The notes under the pieces are model-generated. The model worked only from the letters and a program-made list of their open reading frames with translations, ran no database searches and had not been told where the DNA came from. The position numbers were made by a program, and so were the translations under genes. This document shows, in pieces, positions 1 to 8,601 of a DNA stretch of 64,000 nucleotides; position 1 is the first letter of the stretch; the number at the start of each line of letters is the position of its first letter. This stretch comes from Actinoplanes ianthinogenes (GTDB lineage: Bacteria > Actinomycetota > Actinomycetes > Mycobacteriales > Micromonosporaceae). The stretch lies in the NCBI RefSeq assembly GCF_018324205.1, contig NZ_AP023356.1, positions 2,108,001 through 2,172,000 on the forward strand. The letters run 5' to 3'.

Positions 1-1
1 G

Positions 2-457
2 CACCGCCTGGACCTGGCGTTCGTCTCGCTGCCCGGCCCGCCGCCGCCCGGGATCCGGCTGATCGACCTGGCGTCCGCCCCGCTCGACCTGGTGGTGCCG
101 CCCGATCACCGGCTCGCCGGGCGGGACACCGTGCCGATCACCGAGCTGACCGATCTGGACTTCATCGACTCGCCGGTCGGTTTCGGCAACCGGGCGGTGG
201 CCGACCGCGCGTTCGCCGCGGCCGGGGTCCGCCGCCGGGTCACCATCGAGATCAGCGACATCGGCACCGGCGCGGACTTCGTGCGGCACGGGCTCGGCGT
301 GGCGCTGCTGCCCCGGTTCGTGCTCGACGGCGTCACCGGGGTCACCGCGCTGCCGGTGACCGGTGCGGACCTGCGCTGGCCGCTGTCGCTGGCGATGCCC
401 GCCGACCGCAGGCCGGGCGCCGCCACCCGGGCCCTGATCAGCCTCGTGTCGGCGTAG
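2..457 (+). CDS. LysR-family regulator, C-terminal effector domain (partial at window edge)
   Basis: The open frame runs in from before base 1, so only the last 151 residues are present and the N-terminal helix-turn-helix is outside the window. The visible part has the LysR substrate-binding fold: a strand 'LDLVVPPDHRLA' that opens the second half of the effector domain, then 'FIDSPVGFGNR' and the typical 'GADFVRHGLGVALLPRF' segment that lines the effector pocket. It ends shortly before a separately promoted secreted hydrolase gene. The regulated target, usually the divergent neighbour upstream, cannot be seen. Confidence 0.85.
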   Translation, partial: HRLDLAFVSLPGPPPPGIRLIDLASAPLDLVVPPDHRLAGRDTVPITELTDLDFIDSPVGFGNRAVADRAFAAAGVRRRVTIEISDIGTGADFVRHGLGVALLPRFVLDGVTGVTALPVTGADLRWPLSLAMPADRRPGAATRALISLVSA

Positions 458-518
458 GGGACCTTTCCCCACCCCACGGACGGCGGCCAGCAGGATCGAT
501 CCGGCCCGGCGTGCTGCC

Positions 519-524
519 TAGCGT
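519..524 (+). promoter_or_regulatory. -10 hexamer TAGCGT of a leaderless promoter
   Basis: TAGCGT ends 7 nt before the ATG at 532. The same spacing recurs before many genes in the window, which supports leaderless transcription and favours ATG 532 over GTG 511 or ATG 526. Confidence 0.6.
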
Positions 525-531
525 CATGGAC

Positions 532-1704
532 ATGCGAAAACATCGACGGATCATCGCAGCGTTCCTGCTCACGGCCGTCGCGGCGGCGGCCCTCGGCACG
601 CCGGCTGTCGCGGCGCCACCCCCGGCCGGTCGCGGTGCGCTGCTCGCGCACCATCCGATCAGTTCCTTTCGGTACGACGTGAGCCTGCACCAACTCGTCT
701 ACCGCACCATCGACGAGCACGGTAGGCCGACGACGGCGAGTGGCCTGCTCGCCCTGCCCGTCGGCGGCGCCCGCCACCTCAAGACGGTCTCGTTCGGCCA
801 CGGCACCTCGGTGTACCGCGGCGACGCCCCATCGGTCGCCCAGGACGACCCCTTCCTCACCGGTCCCGCGGTCACCTTCGCCTCCGCCGGGTTCGCCGCG
901 GTCGCCCCGGACTACCTGGGCCTGGGCGCCGGCACCGGCCCGCACCCGTGGATGGACGTGCCGACCGAGACCAGCGCCTCGCTCGACCTGCTCCGGGCCG
1001 CCCGCCGGTTCGCCGCCTCGCAGGGCCGGTCGCTGGACCGGGAGGTGTACGCCTCCGGGTTCTCGCAGGGGGCGTCGGCGGCGCTCGGCCTGGCCCGGGC
1101 GTTGCAGGACGGGGCGGACCCGTGGTTCCGGGTCGCGGCGGTCGCTCCGATCAGCGGGGCGTACGCGCTGCGGCGGGTGGAGATCCCGGCGGTGTTCACG
1201 CCCGAGGTGACGCCGCGGCTGGGCGCGGCGTACACGGCGTACCTGCTGACGGCGTACGACCGGTTGCATGACATCTACCGGGATCCGCGGGAGGTCTTCG
1301 CGCCGGGGTACACCGGGATGGGTGAGCTGTTCGACGCCAGTCACCCCGGTCAGGAGGTGCTGGCCGGGCTGCCGGAATCCGTGGACGGGCTGCTGACCGC
1401 GCGGGGGCGGGAGCTGCTGCGGCACCCGAACGCGCGGTTCGCGGCGGCGCTGCGGGAGGCGGACAGCGTCTGCGAGTGGGCCCCGGCGGTGCCGGCGCGG
1501 CTGTACTTCAGCCCGGGTGACGAGCAGGCGGTGAACGGGAACACGACGGCCTGTCAGGCGTCGTTCGCGGCTCGCGGTGTCCGGGTGCCGGCGGTCGACG
1601 TCGGGGTGGACCGGTCGTACAGCGGGATGGTCCACGAGGGGTCGCAGTTGCTGGCCGTGCCGCGGATCGCGGCCTGGTTCAGCAGTCTGGCCGGGTCACG
1701 CTGA
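532..1704 (+). CDS. Secreted alpha/beta hydrolase (secretory lipase-like)
   Basis: A 390-residue protein with a clear Sec signal peptide (MRKHRR, a hydrophobic Ala/Leu stretch, then a 'TPAVAA' cleavage region), so it should be exported. The mature part is an alpha/beta hydrolase: oxyanion region 'SFGHGTS', nucleophile elbow 'GFSQG' with Ser178, probable acid Asp330 in 'SPGDE' and base His368 in 'MVHEG'. It resembles bacterial secretory lipases and esterases, but no substrate can be read from sequence. The start at ATG 532 is set by the -10 hexamer 7 nt upstream and puts the positive n-region of the signal peptide at the N-terminus. It is a single gene with its own promoter. Confidence 0.8.
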   Translation: MRKHRRIIAAFLLTAVAAAALGTPAVAAPPPAGRGALLAHHPISSFRYDVSLHQLVYRTIDEHGRPTTASGLLALPVGGARHLKTVSFGHGTSVYRGDAPSVAQDDPFLTGPAVTFASAGFAAVAPDYLGLGAGTGPHPWMDVPTETSASLDLLRAARRFAASQGRSLDREVYASGFSQGASAALGLARALQDGADPWFRVAAVAPISGAYALRRVEIPAVFTPEVTPRLGAAYTAYLLTAYDRLHDIYRDPREVFAPGYTGMGELFDASHPGQEVLAGLPESVDGLLTARGRELLRHPNARFAAALREADSVCEWAPAVPARLYFSPGDEQAVNGNTTACQASFAARGVRVPAVDVGVDRSYSGMVHEGSQLLAVPRIAAWFSSLAGSR

Positions 1705-1769
1705 CCGATCGTCACCAACCGGCGGGCGGGACCGCCCGCCGGACTCCGTCGGCTACGATGACCGGCCTC

Positions 1770-3188
1770 GTGGCGATGCCCTCGGAGCGGGTCACGGGAA
1801 TCAACACCCATCGGAAACTGGCAATCGGTAAAAATGTGAAACTCAAGGCATCACGGGGACCCTCGCGGATGAACGGCACCGAAGCGCTCGCCGGGTGGTC
1901 CCGGCCACGAGCTGTTCTGTGGGCCACCGCGGGCATCGCGGCCCTCGGTTTTCTCGTCACGCTGGAATGCGCCGCACGCCATTACGGCCTGCCGGGACCG
2001 GTCACCAATCAGGTGCGGGAATTCATCTTCGCCCCCAAGTCGGGCTTCCTGCTGTACGCCAGCATGGCCTTGGCAATGGTGACGCTGACCCGGCGAGAAA
2101 GGTTCGTCTCCGTCGGCGCGGCGATCGGTATCGATGCCGTCTTTCTGCTCGTCCGGTCGACCACCGACGCGAAACTCACCTTCGGGAACGGCGCGCTGTG
2201 GGTCATCGCGGCCCACGCGTTCCTCGCCGTGACGCGACGTACCGGCCGGGAACGCATCCTGCGGCTGAAGGGCATCGGGCTGGCGCTGCTGCTGGTGGCG
2301 GGCCGCAAGACCGGCGACACCTGGCTGCTCATCACGTCGAAGACCCGTCCTGCGGTCCTCGACCAGTACGTGGCGACCGCCGATCACGCGCTGGGCGACC
2401 CGTCCTGGGTGGCGGGCCGGATCGTCAGGGCCACCGGCACCGTCGGCGCACACGTCCTCGACTACGTCTACATACAGCTCGCGGTGGCCGCGGTTTTCGT
2501 CGCGTTCTACCAGCTGCGCAATGTGGCGGCCGACCGTGCGTTCCCGCGCCATCACCTGGTGCGCACCTTTCTTGTCATCGGACTTGTCGGCCCGGCCGTC
2601 TACATGCTGTTCCCGGTGGTCGGACCGGTTTTCGCCTACGGTTCGGACGGCGGGCACTGGGCGGTGGCCACCATCTGGCCGGACATGCCGCCGCCGATCG
2701 GCCCCCCGCGGTACCTGCCCTTCGACGAGCTCACTCCCCGCAACTGCATGCCCAGCCTGCACACCGCGTGGGCCACCGCGATCTTCATTCATTCTCGCCG
2801 GGGTCCCCGCGCGCTCCGGTGGGCCGGGACGTTCTGGTTGATCGCCACGCTCGGCGCGACGCTGGGGTTCGGCTATCACTACGGTGCGGACATCGTCGCC
2901 GGTGTGGTGTTCGCCCTCACCATCGAGGCTGCTCTGCGCTCGCAGGCACGAGGGTGGGACCGATCGGGAATGCGGACGGCCGTCCACGGTGCGGCCGTCT
3001 TCACCATGCTTCTGCTGGCATACCGGTTTCTGTCGCTACCGATGGCCGAGCAGCCATGGATCTTCGGACCGGTCATCATTCTGGTGATGGCTTCCGTCAT
3101 TCACCGCTATGTACGGACCACTCGATCATGGGATCCGCCACCGACAGTGCCGCCTCGGATCCCAGAACCGCAACCGGAACTGGTCTGA
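1770..3188 (+). CDS. PAP2-superfamily integral membrane phosphatase/transferase
   Basis: About 472 residues with many hydrophobic helices. It carries PAP2 active-site motifs in order: a K-rich C1-like region around 'GRKTGDTW', motif C2 'PSLHT' (His331) and motif C3 'GYHYGAD' (His370, Asp374). These are the phosphate-binding and nucleophile/acid residues of lipid phosphate phosphatases and inositol-phosphotransferases. In this subfamily the substrate is usually a membrane lipid phosphate, but this cannot be specified here. The start is uncertain: GTG 1770 lies 10 nt after a TACGAT hexamer (1754-1759), ATG 1758 and ATG 1776 are alternatives, and the first membrane helix begins about 50 residues in, so function is unaffected. 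It converges on the HEAT gene that follows. Confidence 0.8.
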   Translation: MAMPSERVTGINTHRKLAIGKNVKLKASRGPSRMNGTEALAGWSRPRAVLWATAGIAALGFLVTLECAARHYGLPGPVTNQVREFIFAPKSGFLLYASMALAMVTLTRRERFVSVGAAIGIDAVFLLVRSTTDAKLTFGNGALWVIAAHAFLAVTRRTGRERILRLKGIGLALLLVAGRKTGDTWLLITSKTRPAVLDQYVATADHALGDPSWVAGRIVRATGTVGAHVLDYVYIQLAVAAVFVAFYQLRNVAADRAFPRHHLVRTFLVIGLVGPAVYMLFPVVGPVFAYGSDGGHWAVATIWPDMPPPIGPPRYLPFDELTPRNCMPSLHTAWATAIFIHSRRGPRALRWAGTFWLIATLGATLGFGYHYGADIVAGVVFALTIEAALRSQARGWDRSGMRTAVHGAAVFTMLLLAYRFLSLPMAEQPWIFGPVIILVMASVIHRYVRTTRSWDPPPTVPPRIPEPQPELV

Positions 3189-3239
3189 GTCCCGGGCTCC
3201 AGCGGTGCCGGCAGCGACCCGCCGGCGTCAGTGAGCCGG

Positions 3240-3944
3240 TCACTGGTTTCTCAAGCCATATTCGGCCCGTCGTCGCACTCCGGGGTCGGCGTCGCTCAGG
3301 GCGGCCCGGCAACGCTCGCGGTGGCCGGGCGCTCCGAGCTGGCGGAGCAGTTCGAGCGAGATCTCACGGCGACACGGGCTCTCGGCATTCAGCCCCTGCC
3401 TGGCCAACTCGTCGACGGTGGCGGCCAGTTCGGGGGCCCGGCGGGACAGTGCTCGAAGACTTGCCATCGCGGCGCCCTGCACCGACGGATCGGCATCGGC
3501 CAGGCCGGCTACCAGCGCAGCCCACACGTCTTCGTCGATGATCGAGGCAGACCGCAGGCCGATGAGCGCGGCGCAACGCACCGGTGCTCGCGCATCATGT
3601 GACGCCGCGACAAGCGCCCGCACCGCGCGGCCGGAGTCGAGCCGGAGCACCGCCCGGACTGCCGCTTCCCGGACCACGTAGTCGTCGTCAGCGATCATCG
3701 CGGCGACGGTCGCGAAGGTCGTCCGCCTGCTGACGTGCGCGAGGCCGCGGACCGCTCCCCGTCGCAGCCTCACGTCGGCATCCTGTGCGGCCAGGACCAG
3801 GGCGTGAACGGTGGCCTCCTGCTCCGCGCTGCCGGGCGGCGATCGACGGGCGACCGTCCCGATCCCTCTGATCGCCCGGCATCGCTCGGGTGGGGTGGCG
3901 GAGGCGAACCGCCGCAGGAGGTCCGCGACCTCGTGACGGATCAC
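3240..3944 (-). CDS. HEAT-repeat protein
   Basis: A 234-residue all-helical protein built of about six HEAT/PBS-lyase-type repeats, recognisable by the recurring 'D.D..VR..A...L' pattern (for example 'DADVRLRRGAVRGL', 'DDDYVVREAAVRAV', 'DADPGVRRRAEYGL'). Such repeats form protein-binding scaffolds, and no catalytic motif is present. The GTG start at 3944 begins 2 nt after the stop of the upstream gene (3947), so the two are probably co-transcribed and translationally coupled. Partner unknown. Confidence 0.75.
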   Translation of the reverse strand: MIRHEVADLLRRFASATPPERCRAIRGIGTVARRSPPGSAEQEATVHALVLAAQDADVRLRRGAVRGLAHVSRRTTFATVAAMIADDDYVVREAAVRAVLRLDSGRAVRALVAASHDARAPVRCAALIGLRSASIIDEDVWAALVAGLADADPSVQGAAMASLRALSRRAPELAATVDELARQGLNAESPCRREISLELLRQLGAPGHRERCRAALSDADPGVRRRAEYGLRNQ

Positions 3945-3946
3945 GC

Positions 3947-4813
3947 TCAGGCGTCCGGCGCGGTGCCGGTGAGGACCATCAGGCTGGTCGACGGGTTGAC
4001 GGTGACCAGGGCGAAGAGGCCGAGCAGGGCGGCTCGCTGGTCGGGGAGGCCATCGGCGTACCCCAAGAGGTTCTTGCCGGTGGTGCCGGCGGCGAAAGCG
4101 ATCAGGTCGCCCAGGAAGCCGGTCAGGGCCGCCGGGTCGTCCGGGGCGCCGGAGACCAGCTCGACGTACTGGTGGGCGAGTTCCTCGTCGTCGGCGAGCA
4201 GGGCGCCGGCCGGGATGATCGTGCTCTCCAGGACGTAGCGGGAGTCGAGACGGGTCAGGGCGTCGTCGCCGAGCATGACCATCTCGGCCTGGTGGATCGA
4301 GCTGGTGCAGGTGGCGGCGGCGCTGCGGTCGACCTGGTCGGCCAGGGCGGCGCGCAGGACCCGGACCACGCCGGAGTTGTCCTGGCCGAGTTTGGCCCAG
4401 CCGAGGATCTGGCGGACCCGGTCGGAGCGCAGCGGGTCGTCCGGGGCCAGCTCGGCGCGGCGCAGGTGCACGTGGTCGGTCCGGGTGAGCGGGCAGTCGT
4501 CGCCGTCCACGGTCGAGTCCGACGCGTGCGCGGTGTGCGGCGGGAACATCAGGCCGAGCCCGTAGCACGCGATCCGTGGCGCGAGCGGGCCGGCGGTGGT
4601 GCACACGACGGTGTGGTACTCCGGGCGGACCCAGCCGGCGCTGGAGTTGCGCAGCGGGTAGGAGCGCAGCGGCCGGGCCTCGACCTCGAAGCCCCACCGC
4701 TCCAGGTCGTCCTGCTCGAGCGGGCCGGGCAGCCCGAACAGGCGGTGCGCCGGAAGGTCGGCCAGCCCGCGGGGAACGCCGGATGGGTAGATCAGGAGCT
4801 CGATCGAGGACAT
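3947..4813 (-). CDS. Hypothetical protein, 288 aa, first gene of a pair with the HEAT protein
   Basis: I do not recognise a family. The protein is soluble and of even composition, with conserved-looking blocks 'GVPRGLADLPAHRLFGLPGP' near the N-terminus, 'YHTVVCTTAGPLAPRIACYG' and 'DNSGVVRVLRAALADQVD', and a mildly hydrophobic C-terminus. The start at ATG 4813 is chosen because AGGAGGAG lies 3-4 nt upstream on the coding strand; an in-frame start 90 nt further upstream has no such site. Its stop is 2 nt from the GTG of the HEAT-repeat gene, so they form a small operon. Confidence 0.6.
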   Translation of the reverse strand: MSSIELLIYPSGVPRGLADLPAHRLFGLPGPLEQDDLERWGFEVEARPLRSYPLRNSSAGWVRPEYHTVVCTTAGPLAPRIACYGLGLMFPPHTAHASDSTVDGDDCPLTRTDHVHLRRAELAPDDPLRSDRVRQILGWAKLGQDNSGVVRVLRAALADQVDRSAAATCTSSIHQAEMVMLGDDALTRLDSRYVLESTIIPAGALLADDEELAHQYVELVSGAPDDPAALTGFLGDLIAFAAGTTGKNLLGYADGLPDQRAALLGLFALVTVNPSTSLMVLTGTAPDA

Positions 4814-4984
4814 GGACTCCTCCTGACTGGGCGTGGCGAACTGATCGGCCGGCATCGCCGGTGACGCCTCCGGTCCCTCTTCCGGGCGAGGGAACTTGAC
4901 CAACGGACACCCCCAGGCTCCGCGAACGCCATCGAGCCTGACAGATCGGCGGCGGCACCAACAGGGGGCGCGGCCGGATTTGGA

Positions 4985-5623
4985 TCAGCCGGACGGCCGC
5001 TCGACCCGGGTGGGATCGCCGCGGACCAGGTCGTCGTGGATCCGCCACCGGGCGGTGATCACGTCCTGGCCTGCGGCGACATCGGACTGATGGAGGCGTT
5101 CGCGGATCAGGCTCAGGGCGATCCGCCGGTTCAGGGTGAACTGGCGCTCGGTGTCGACGACCACGACCGTGCCGGTCGGACGGTGAGTGGCGCGGACCGC
5201 AGTGCTGGCCTTGTTGCGGTGCTGGCCGCCGGGCCCGCCGGTGCGGACCGCGACGACGTCCACCTCGGACTCGTCGAACGCGGTCCGCGGGGCGCCGACC
5301 TGGCAGGGTTGGGCGGTGACGTACCAGTTCTTGCGGCCCGGGCCGGTCCGGTACGGACTCGGCGCCTGCCAGCACAGCGTCCCGGTCCAGGATGCCGCGA
5401 ACCGGTCCGCGGCGTCGCCGGAGATCTTCAGCAGCACCGACCGGTATGTGCCGGGCCGCTCGCCCGCGACGGTCTCCACCCGCTCCACCACGACCCGGAG
5501 CGACCGGGCGTCGGATTCCAGGCGCCGCAGCAGCTGAGCCAGCGCCCAGGTGCACTCCTGCGGCCCCCTGCCCGCCGACATCAGCATGTACATGCTCATT
5601 GATTCGCTCGCAAGCTCGCTCAC
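4985..5623 (-). CDS. prfH: PrfH-type peptide chain release factor homologue
   Basis: The 212-residue protein has a single release-factor catalytic domain with the universal GGQ at 132-134 ('RTGGPGGQHRNK'), which drives peptidyl-tRNA hydrolysis in the ribosomal A/P site. It lacks the codon-recognition domain of RF1/RF2. The N-terminal part ('MSAGRGPQECTWALAQLLRRLE') matches the PrfH branch. Its GTG start overlaps the stop of the RtcB gene by 4 nt (GTGA), so both are made together. RtcB2-PrfH pairs are known from work in E. coli to deal with ribosomes damaged at the 3' end of 16S rRNA: PrfH releases the stalled peptide and RtcB2 reseals the RNA. ATG 5599 is an alternative start. Confidence 0.85.
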   Translation of the reverse strand: MSELASESMSMYMLMSAGRGPQECTWALAQLLRRLESDARSLRVVVERVETVAGERPGTYRSVLLKISGDAADRFAASWTGTLCWQAPSPYRTGPGRKNWYVTAQPCQVGAPRTAFDESEVDVVAVRTGGPGGQHRNKASTAVRATHRPTGTVVVVDTERQFTLNRRIALSLIRERLHQSDVAAGQDVITARWRIHDDLVRGDPTRVERPSG

Positions 5624-6699
5624 CGGCGCACCGTCTTGTAGGTCACGATCGGCACCGTGCTCACCACTTTCGTCGCGAGCCCGTGCTCGACCAGATCCCC
5701 GACGACCTGCTCGATCCGCTTGTACGCGGTCGGCGCCTCCTCGAACAGCAGTTGCCGGTCACCGCACACGACGAGCGAGCCGACCGGCGTACGCCGAAGC
5801 TCCTCGACCGTGTGCTTGGCCTTGCCCCGCCGCAGGGCATCGGCCCGGGACATCTTGCGTCCCGCGCCGTGCGCGACCGACCAGCCGGCGTCCGCCCCGG
5901 CGTGCCCGGCCACCAGGAACGACGGCGTGCCGCGCGTCCCGGCGATCAGCACGTCCCGCCCGTCCCCGTTGGCCGCGCCCTTGCGGTGCAGGTAGAGCCC
6001 GTCGCGCCGCTCCACCGAGTTGTGGCACTCGTCGACGAGCGGTGGTTCGCAGGAGGCGCCGAGCGCGTCGGCGACCCGGGCCGCCATCACCCGCCGGTTC
6101 AGCGATCCCCAGCGCACCGCGTCGTCGTGCGCGGCGAGGTAGGCCGCCGGGTCGGCGGCCGGTCCCGCGCCGTGCACCTCGGTGTGCGCGCGCAGGATCT
6201 GCTCGCCGAGCCCGCGCGAGCCGCTGTGCACGATCAGCACGAGGTCGCGGGCGGCGAGGCCGAGCCGGCCGGCGTGCTCAGAATCGAAAACGGTGTCGAC
6301 TCGGGCCAATTCGACGAAGTGATTGCCGCGGCCGACGGTGCCAAGGCTGTCGGTCCAGCCGCCCGGCACGTCGGCCTCGTCGAAAAAAGCGGGGTCCGGC
6401 ACGTCCAGGTCGGGGAACCGGGCGGCGAGCTTCTCCGGCACCACACGCTTGAGCTTGATCGGGAAGACCGCGATGCCGCAGCCGATGTCCGAGCCGACCA
6501 GGAACGGGTAGAGCACCGACGAGGTCATCGCGGCGCCGATCGGGGCGCCCTTGCCGGGGTGCAGGTCGGGCATGCCGGCGACGTGGTGCATGCCGGGCAG
6601 CGCGGCGACCTGGTGGCACTGATCGACGGCGCTGGACTCGATCCAGCTGGAGGGGGACGCGAAAATAGCAACGCTAGAAGACAAAACGGACACAACCAT
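5620..6699 (-). CDS. rtcB: RtcB-family RNA ligase (RtcB2 type)
   Basis: A 359-residue RtcB ligase, shorter than canonical RtcB, as expected for the RtcB2 group. Metal- and GTP-site residues are visible: Asp71 and Cys74 in 'GSDIGCG', His127 in 'GRGNHF', His158 in 'HSGSRG', His226 in 'ECHNSV', and the guanylylated histidine His277 in 'HGAGRKMSR'. The family joins 2',3'-cyclic-phosphate or 3'-phosphate RNA ends to 5'-OH ends in a GTP- and Mn-dependent reaction. Overlap with prfH points to repair of cleaved 16S rRNA rather than tRNA splicing. It starts close to, and divergent from, the thioesterase gene at 6803. Confidence 0.88.
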   Translation of the reverse strand: MVVSVLSSSVAIFASPSSWIESSAVDQCHQVAALPGMHHVAGMPDLHPGKGAPIGAAMTSSVLYPFLVGSDIGCGIAVFPIKLKRVVPEKLAARFPDLDVPDPAFFDEADVPGGWTDSLGTVGRGNHFVELARVDTVFDSEHAGRLGLAARDLVLIVHSGSRGLGEQILRAHTEVHGAGPAADPAAYLAAHDDAVRWGSLNRRVMAARVADALGASCEPPLVDECHNSVERRDGLYLHRKGAANGDGRDVLIAGTRGTPSFLVAGHAGADAGWSVAHGAGRKMSRADALRRGKAKHTVEELRRTPVGSLVVCGDRQLLFEEAPTAYKRIEQVVGDLVEHGLATKVVSTVPIVTYKTVRR

Positions 6700-6789
6700 T
6701 CCAGGAAAGGGCGAGAAGTGGGCCTGGGAAGGTGCGTCAGTAAGTCATGCGCGACAGCTTTCCGGACCGTGCAAAGCCGGGCAACCGAA

Positions 6790-6795
6790 TATCGT
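6790..6795 (+). promoter_or_regulatory. -10 hexamer TATCGT of a leaderless promoter
   Basis: TATCGT ends 7 nt before ATG 6803, and no purine-rich ribosome-binding site precedes that start. Confidence 0.6.
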
Positions 6796-6802
6796 CGGGC
6801 GC

Positions 6803-7231
6803 ATGGCTGACGTCTTTCAGGTACGCATCGGGGTCCGTGGCTACGAGCTGGACATCCAGGGCCACGTGAACCAGGCGGTCTACGTCCAGTACGGCGAGCA
6901 CTCCCGCTGGCAGTGCTTCCACGCCGCCGGGATCGACGCGCACGTGCTGGTCGGCGCGGGTGTCGGGCCGGTCGTGCTGGAGACCACGATCCGCTACCTC
7001 AAGGAGCTGCGTGACGGCGACGAGGTGGACGTCACCACCGAGTTCGTCTGGGGCGAGGGCAAGACGTTCCGGGTCGAGCAGGACTACCTGCGCGCCGACG
7101 GGGTGCCGGTCGCGAAGCTGAGCAGCGTCTGCGGCATCCTCGACCGCCAGTCGCGCCGCCTGGTCGCCGACCCGGCCGCCCGGCTGCGCGAGATCGCCAC
7201 CGATCCGGCGGTGCTCGGCCTGCTGGCATGA
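6803..7231 (+). CDS. Hot-dog fold acyl-CoA thioesterase (4HBT/YbgC-FadM type)
   Basis: 142 residues with the hot-dog signature 'RGYELDIQGHVNQAVYVQYGEHSR', where Asp and the 'GHVNQAVY' loop are the catalytic and CoA-contact positions of the 4HBT family. It probably hydrolyses acyl-CoA thioesters in the cytoplasm. The acyl-CoA ligase gene starts 7 nt downstream, so the pair may activate and release the same acid or act on one side pathway. The start is fixed by the leaderless -10 hexamer. Confidence 0.8.
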   Translation: MADVFQVRIGVRGYELDIQGHVNQAVYVQYGEHSRWQCFHAAGIDAHVLVGAGVGPVVLETTIRYLKELRDGDEVDVTTEFVWGEGKTFRVEQDYLRADGVPVAKLSSVCGILDRQSRRLVADPAARLREIATDPAVLGLLA

Positions 7232-7238
7232 TCAATAC

Positions 7239-8591
7239 ATGCCTCTGCTCGCCGCACTGCTCCAGGACGCCGACGTCGCCGACTTCGTGGTCACCCCGGA
7301 TCAGCGGGTCAGCCGCCACGAGTTGCTGGGCCGGGCCGCGGCGCTCGCCGGGGAGCTGAGCGGCAAGCGGATCGTCGCGGTGAACGCGACGCCGGGCTTG
7401 GAGACGATCGTCGCGGTCACCGCCGCGCTGCTGGCCGGCGTGCCGATCGTCCCGATTCCGCCGGATGCCGGTGACGTCGAGCGGGCGCACATCCTCACCG
7501 ACTCGGGCGCCGAGTTGATCAACGCTTCGTTGAGCAGGACCACAACCAGTGATGTGCCGCCGGAGCCGGACCCCGACCTGCCCGGTCTCATCCTGTACAC
7601 CAGCGGCACGACCGGCGCCCCGAAAGGCGTCGTGCTCTCCCGCGCCGCCCTCGCCGCCGACCTGGACGCCCTGGCCGCCGCGTGGCAGTGGACCGCCGAC
7701 GACACGCTCGTGCACGGCCTGCCCCTCTATCACGTGCACGGCCTGGTCCTCGGCGTGCTCGGCCCGCTGCGCATCGGTTCCCGGCTGCGGCACACGACAA
7801 AGCCAACCCCTTCGGCGTACGCCGAGACGCCCGGCTCCATGTACTTCGGCGTCCCGACGGTCTGGTCCCGGATCGCCGCCGCCCCGGCCGCCGCCCGCGC
7901 CCTGCGACCCGCGCGACTGCTGGTCTCGGGCAGCGCCCCGCTGCCGGTCCCGGTCTTCGACGCGCTCGCCGAGCTGACCGGCCAGGCCCCGGTCGAGCGC
8001 TACGGCATGACCGAAACCCTGATCACGGTCAGTGCCCGCGCCGACGGGGAACGCCGCGCCGGCCACGTCGGCCTGCCCCTGCGGGACGTGCACACCCGGC
8101 TGGTTGACGAGGCCGGCAACCCGCTGCCGGACGACGGGGTGAGCATCGGGCACCTCCAGGTCTGCGGCCCGACCCTGCTCGACGGCTACCTGCGCGGCGA
8201 CGGGGTACGCCCGGCCGAGCTGGTCGACGGCTGGTTCCCGACCGGGGACGTGGCCACCATCGGCCCGGACGGCTGGCACCGGATCGTCGGCCGGGCCTCC
8301 ACCGACCTGATCAAGAGCGGCGGGTACCGGATCGGCGCCGGCGAGGTGGAGGACGCGCTGCTGCTGCACCCGGCGGTGCACGAGGCCGCCGTGGTCGGCA
8401 CCCCGCACCTGGATCTGGGCGAGCAGGTGACCGCGTTCGTGGTGGCCGACCCGGTCGCCCCGGAGGAGCTGATCGCGTTCGTGGCCGGGCGCCTGGCGGC
8501 GCACAAGCGGCCGCGAGCGGTCCACCTGGTGCCCAGTTTGCCGCGGAACGCGATGGGCAAGGTCCAGAAAAAGCAGCTCACCGCCGGTTAG
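7239..8591 (+). CDS. AMP-forming acyl-CoA synthetase (malonyl-CoA-synthetase-like)
   Basis: The 450-residue adenylate-forming enzyme shows the AMP/P-loop 'LYTSGTTGAPKG', the 'YGMTET' adenine motif, 'PTGD' and 'GRASTDLIKSGGYRIGAGEVE' at the hinge, and the C-terminal catalytic Lys in 'GKVQKK'. It makes an acyl-AMP and then an acyl-CoA. Its compact length and 'PLYHVHGL' segment are closest to malonyl-CoA synthetases (MatB-like), but the acid is not certain. It is in an operon with the upstream thioesterase, and its stop codon is part of the promoter of the next gene. Confidence 0.82.
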   Translation: MPLLAALLQDADVADFVVTPDQRVSRHELLGRAAALAGELSGKRIVAVNATPGLETIVAVTAALLAGVPIVPIPPDAGDVERAHILTDSGAELINASLSRTTTSDVPPEPDPDLPGLILYTSGTTGAPKGVVLSRAALAADLDALAAAWQWTADDTLVHGLPLYHVHGLVLGVLGPLRIGSRLRHTTKPTPSAYAETPGSMYFGVPTVWSRIAAAPAAARALRPARLLVSGSAPLPVPVFDALAELTGQAPVERYGMTETLITVSARADGERRAGHVGLPLRDVHTRLVDEAGNPLPDDGVSIGHLQVCGPTLLDGYLRGDGVRPAELVDGWFPTGDVATIGPDGWHRIVGRASTDLIKSGGYRIGAGEVEDALLLHPAVHEAAVVGTPHLDLGEQVTAFVVADPVAPEELIAFVAGRLAAHKRPRAVHLVPSLPRNAMGKVQKKQLTAG

Positions 8592-8594
8592 CGT
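8589..8594 (+). promoter_or_regulatory. -10 hexamer TAGCGT overlapping the stop codon of the previous gene
   Basis: The TAG stop of the acyl-CoA synthetase (8589-8591) forms the first half of TAGCGT, which ends 7 nt before GTG 8602. Confidence 0.55.
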
Positions 8595-8601
8595 GGGGCA
8601 T

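Noticed and set aside
106..1635. Long minus-strand frame over the secreted hydrolase
   Set aside because: High GC gives long shadow frames; its product is Arg/Pro-rich with no fold, while the plus strand has a signal peptide and catalytic motifs.
3945..5555. Upstream extension of the short HEAT gene to a 771-residue protein
   Set aside because: The extra part is antisense or out-of-frame reading of the hypothetical gene and prfH; GTG 3944 gives a clean coupled start.
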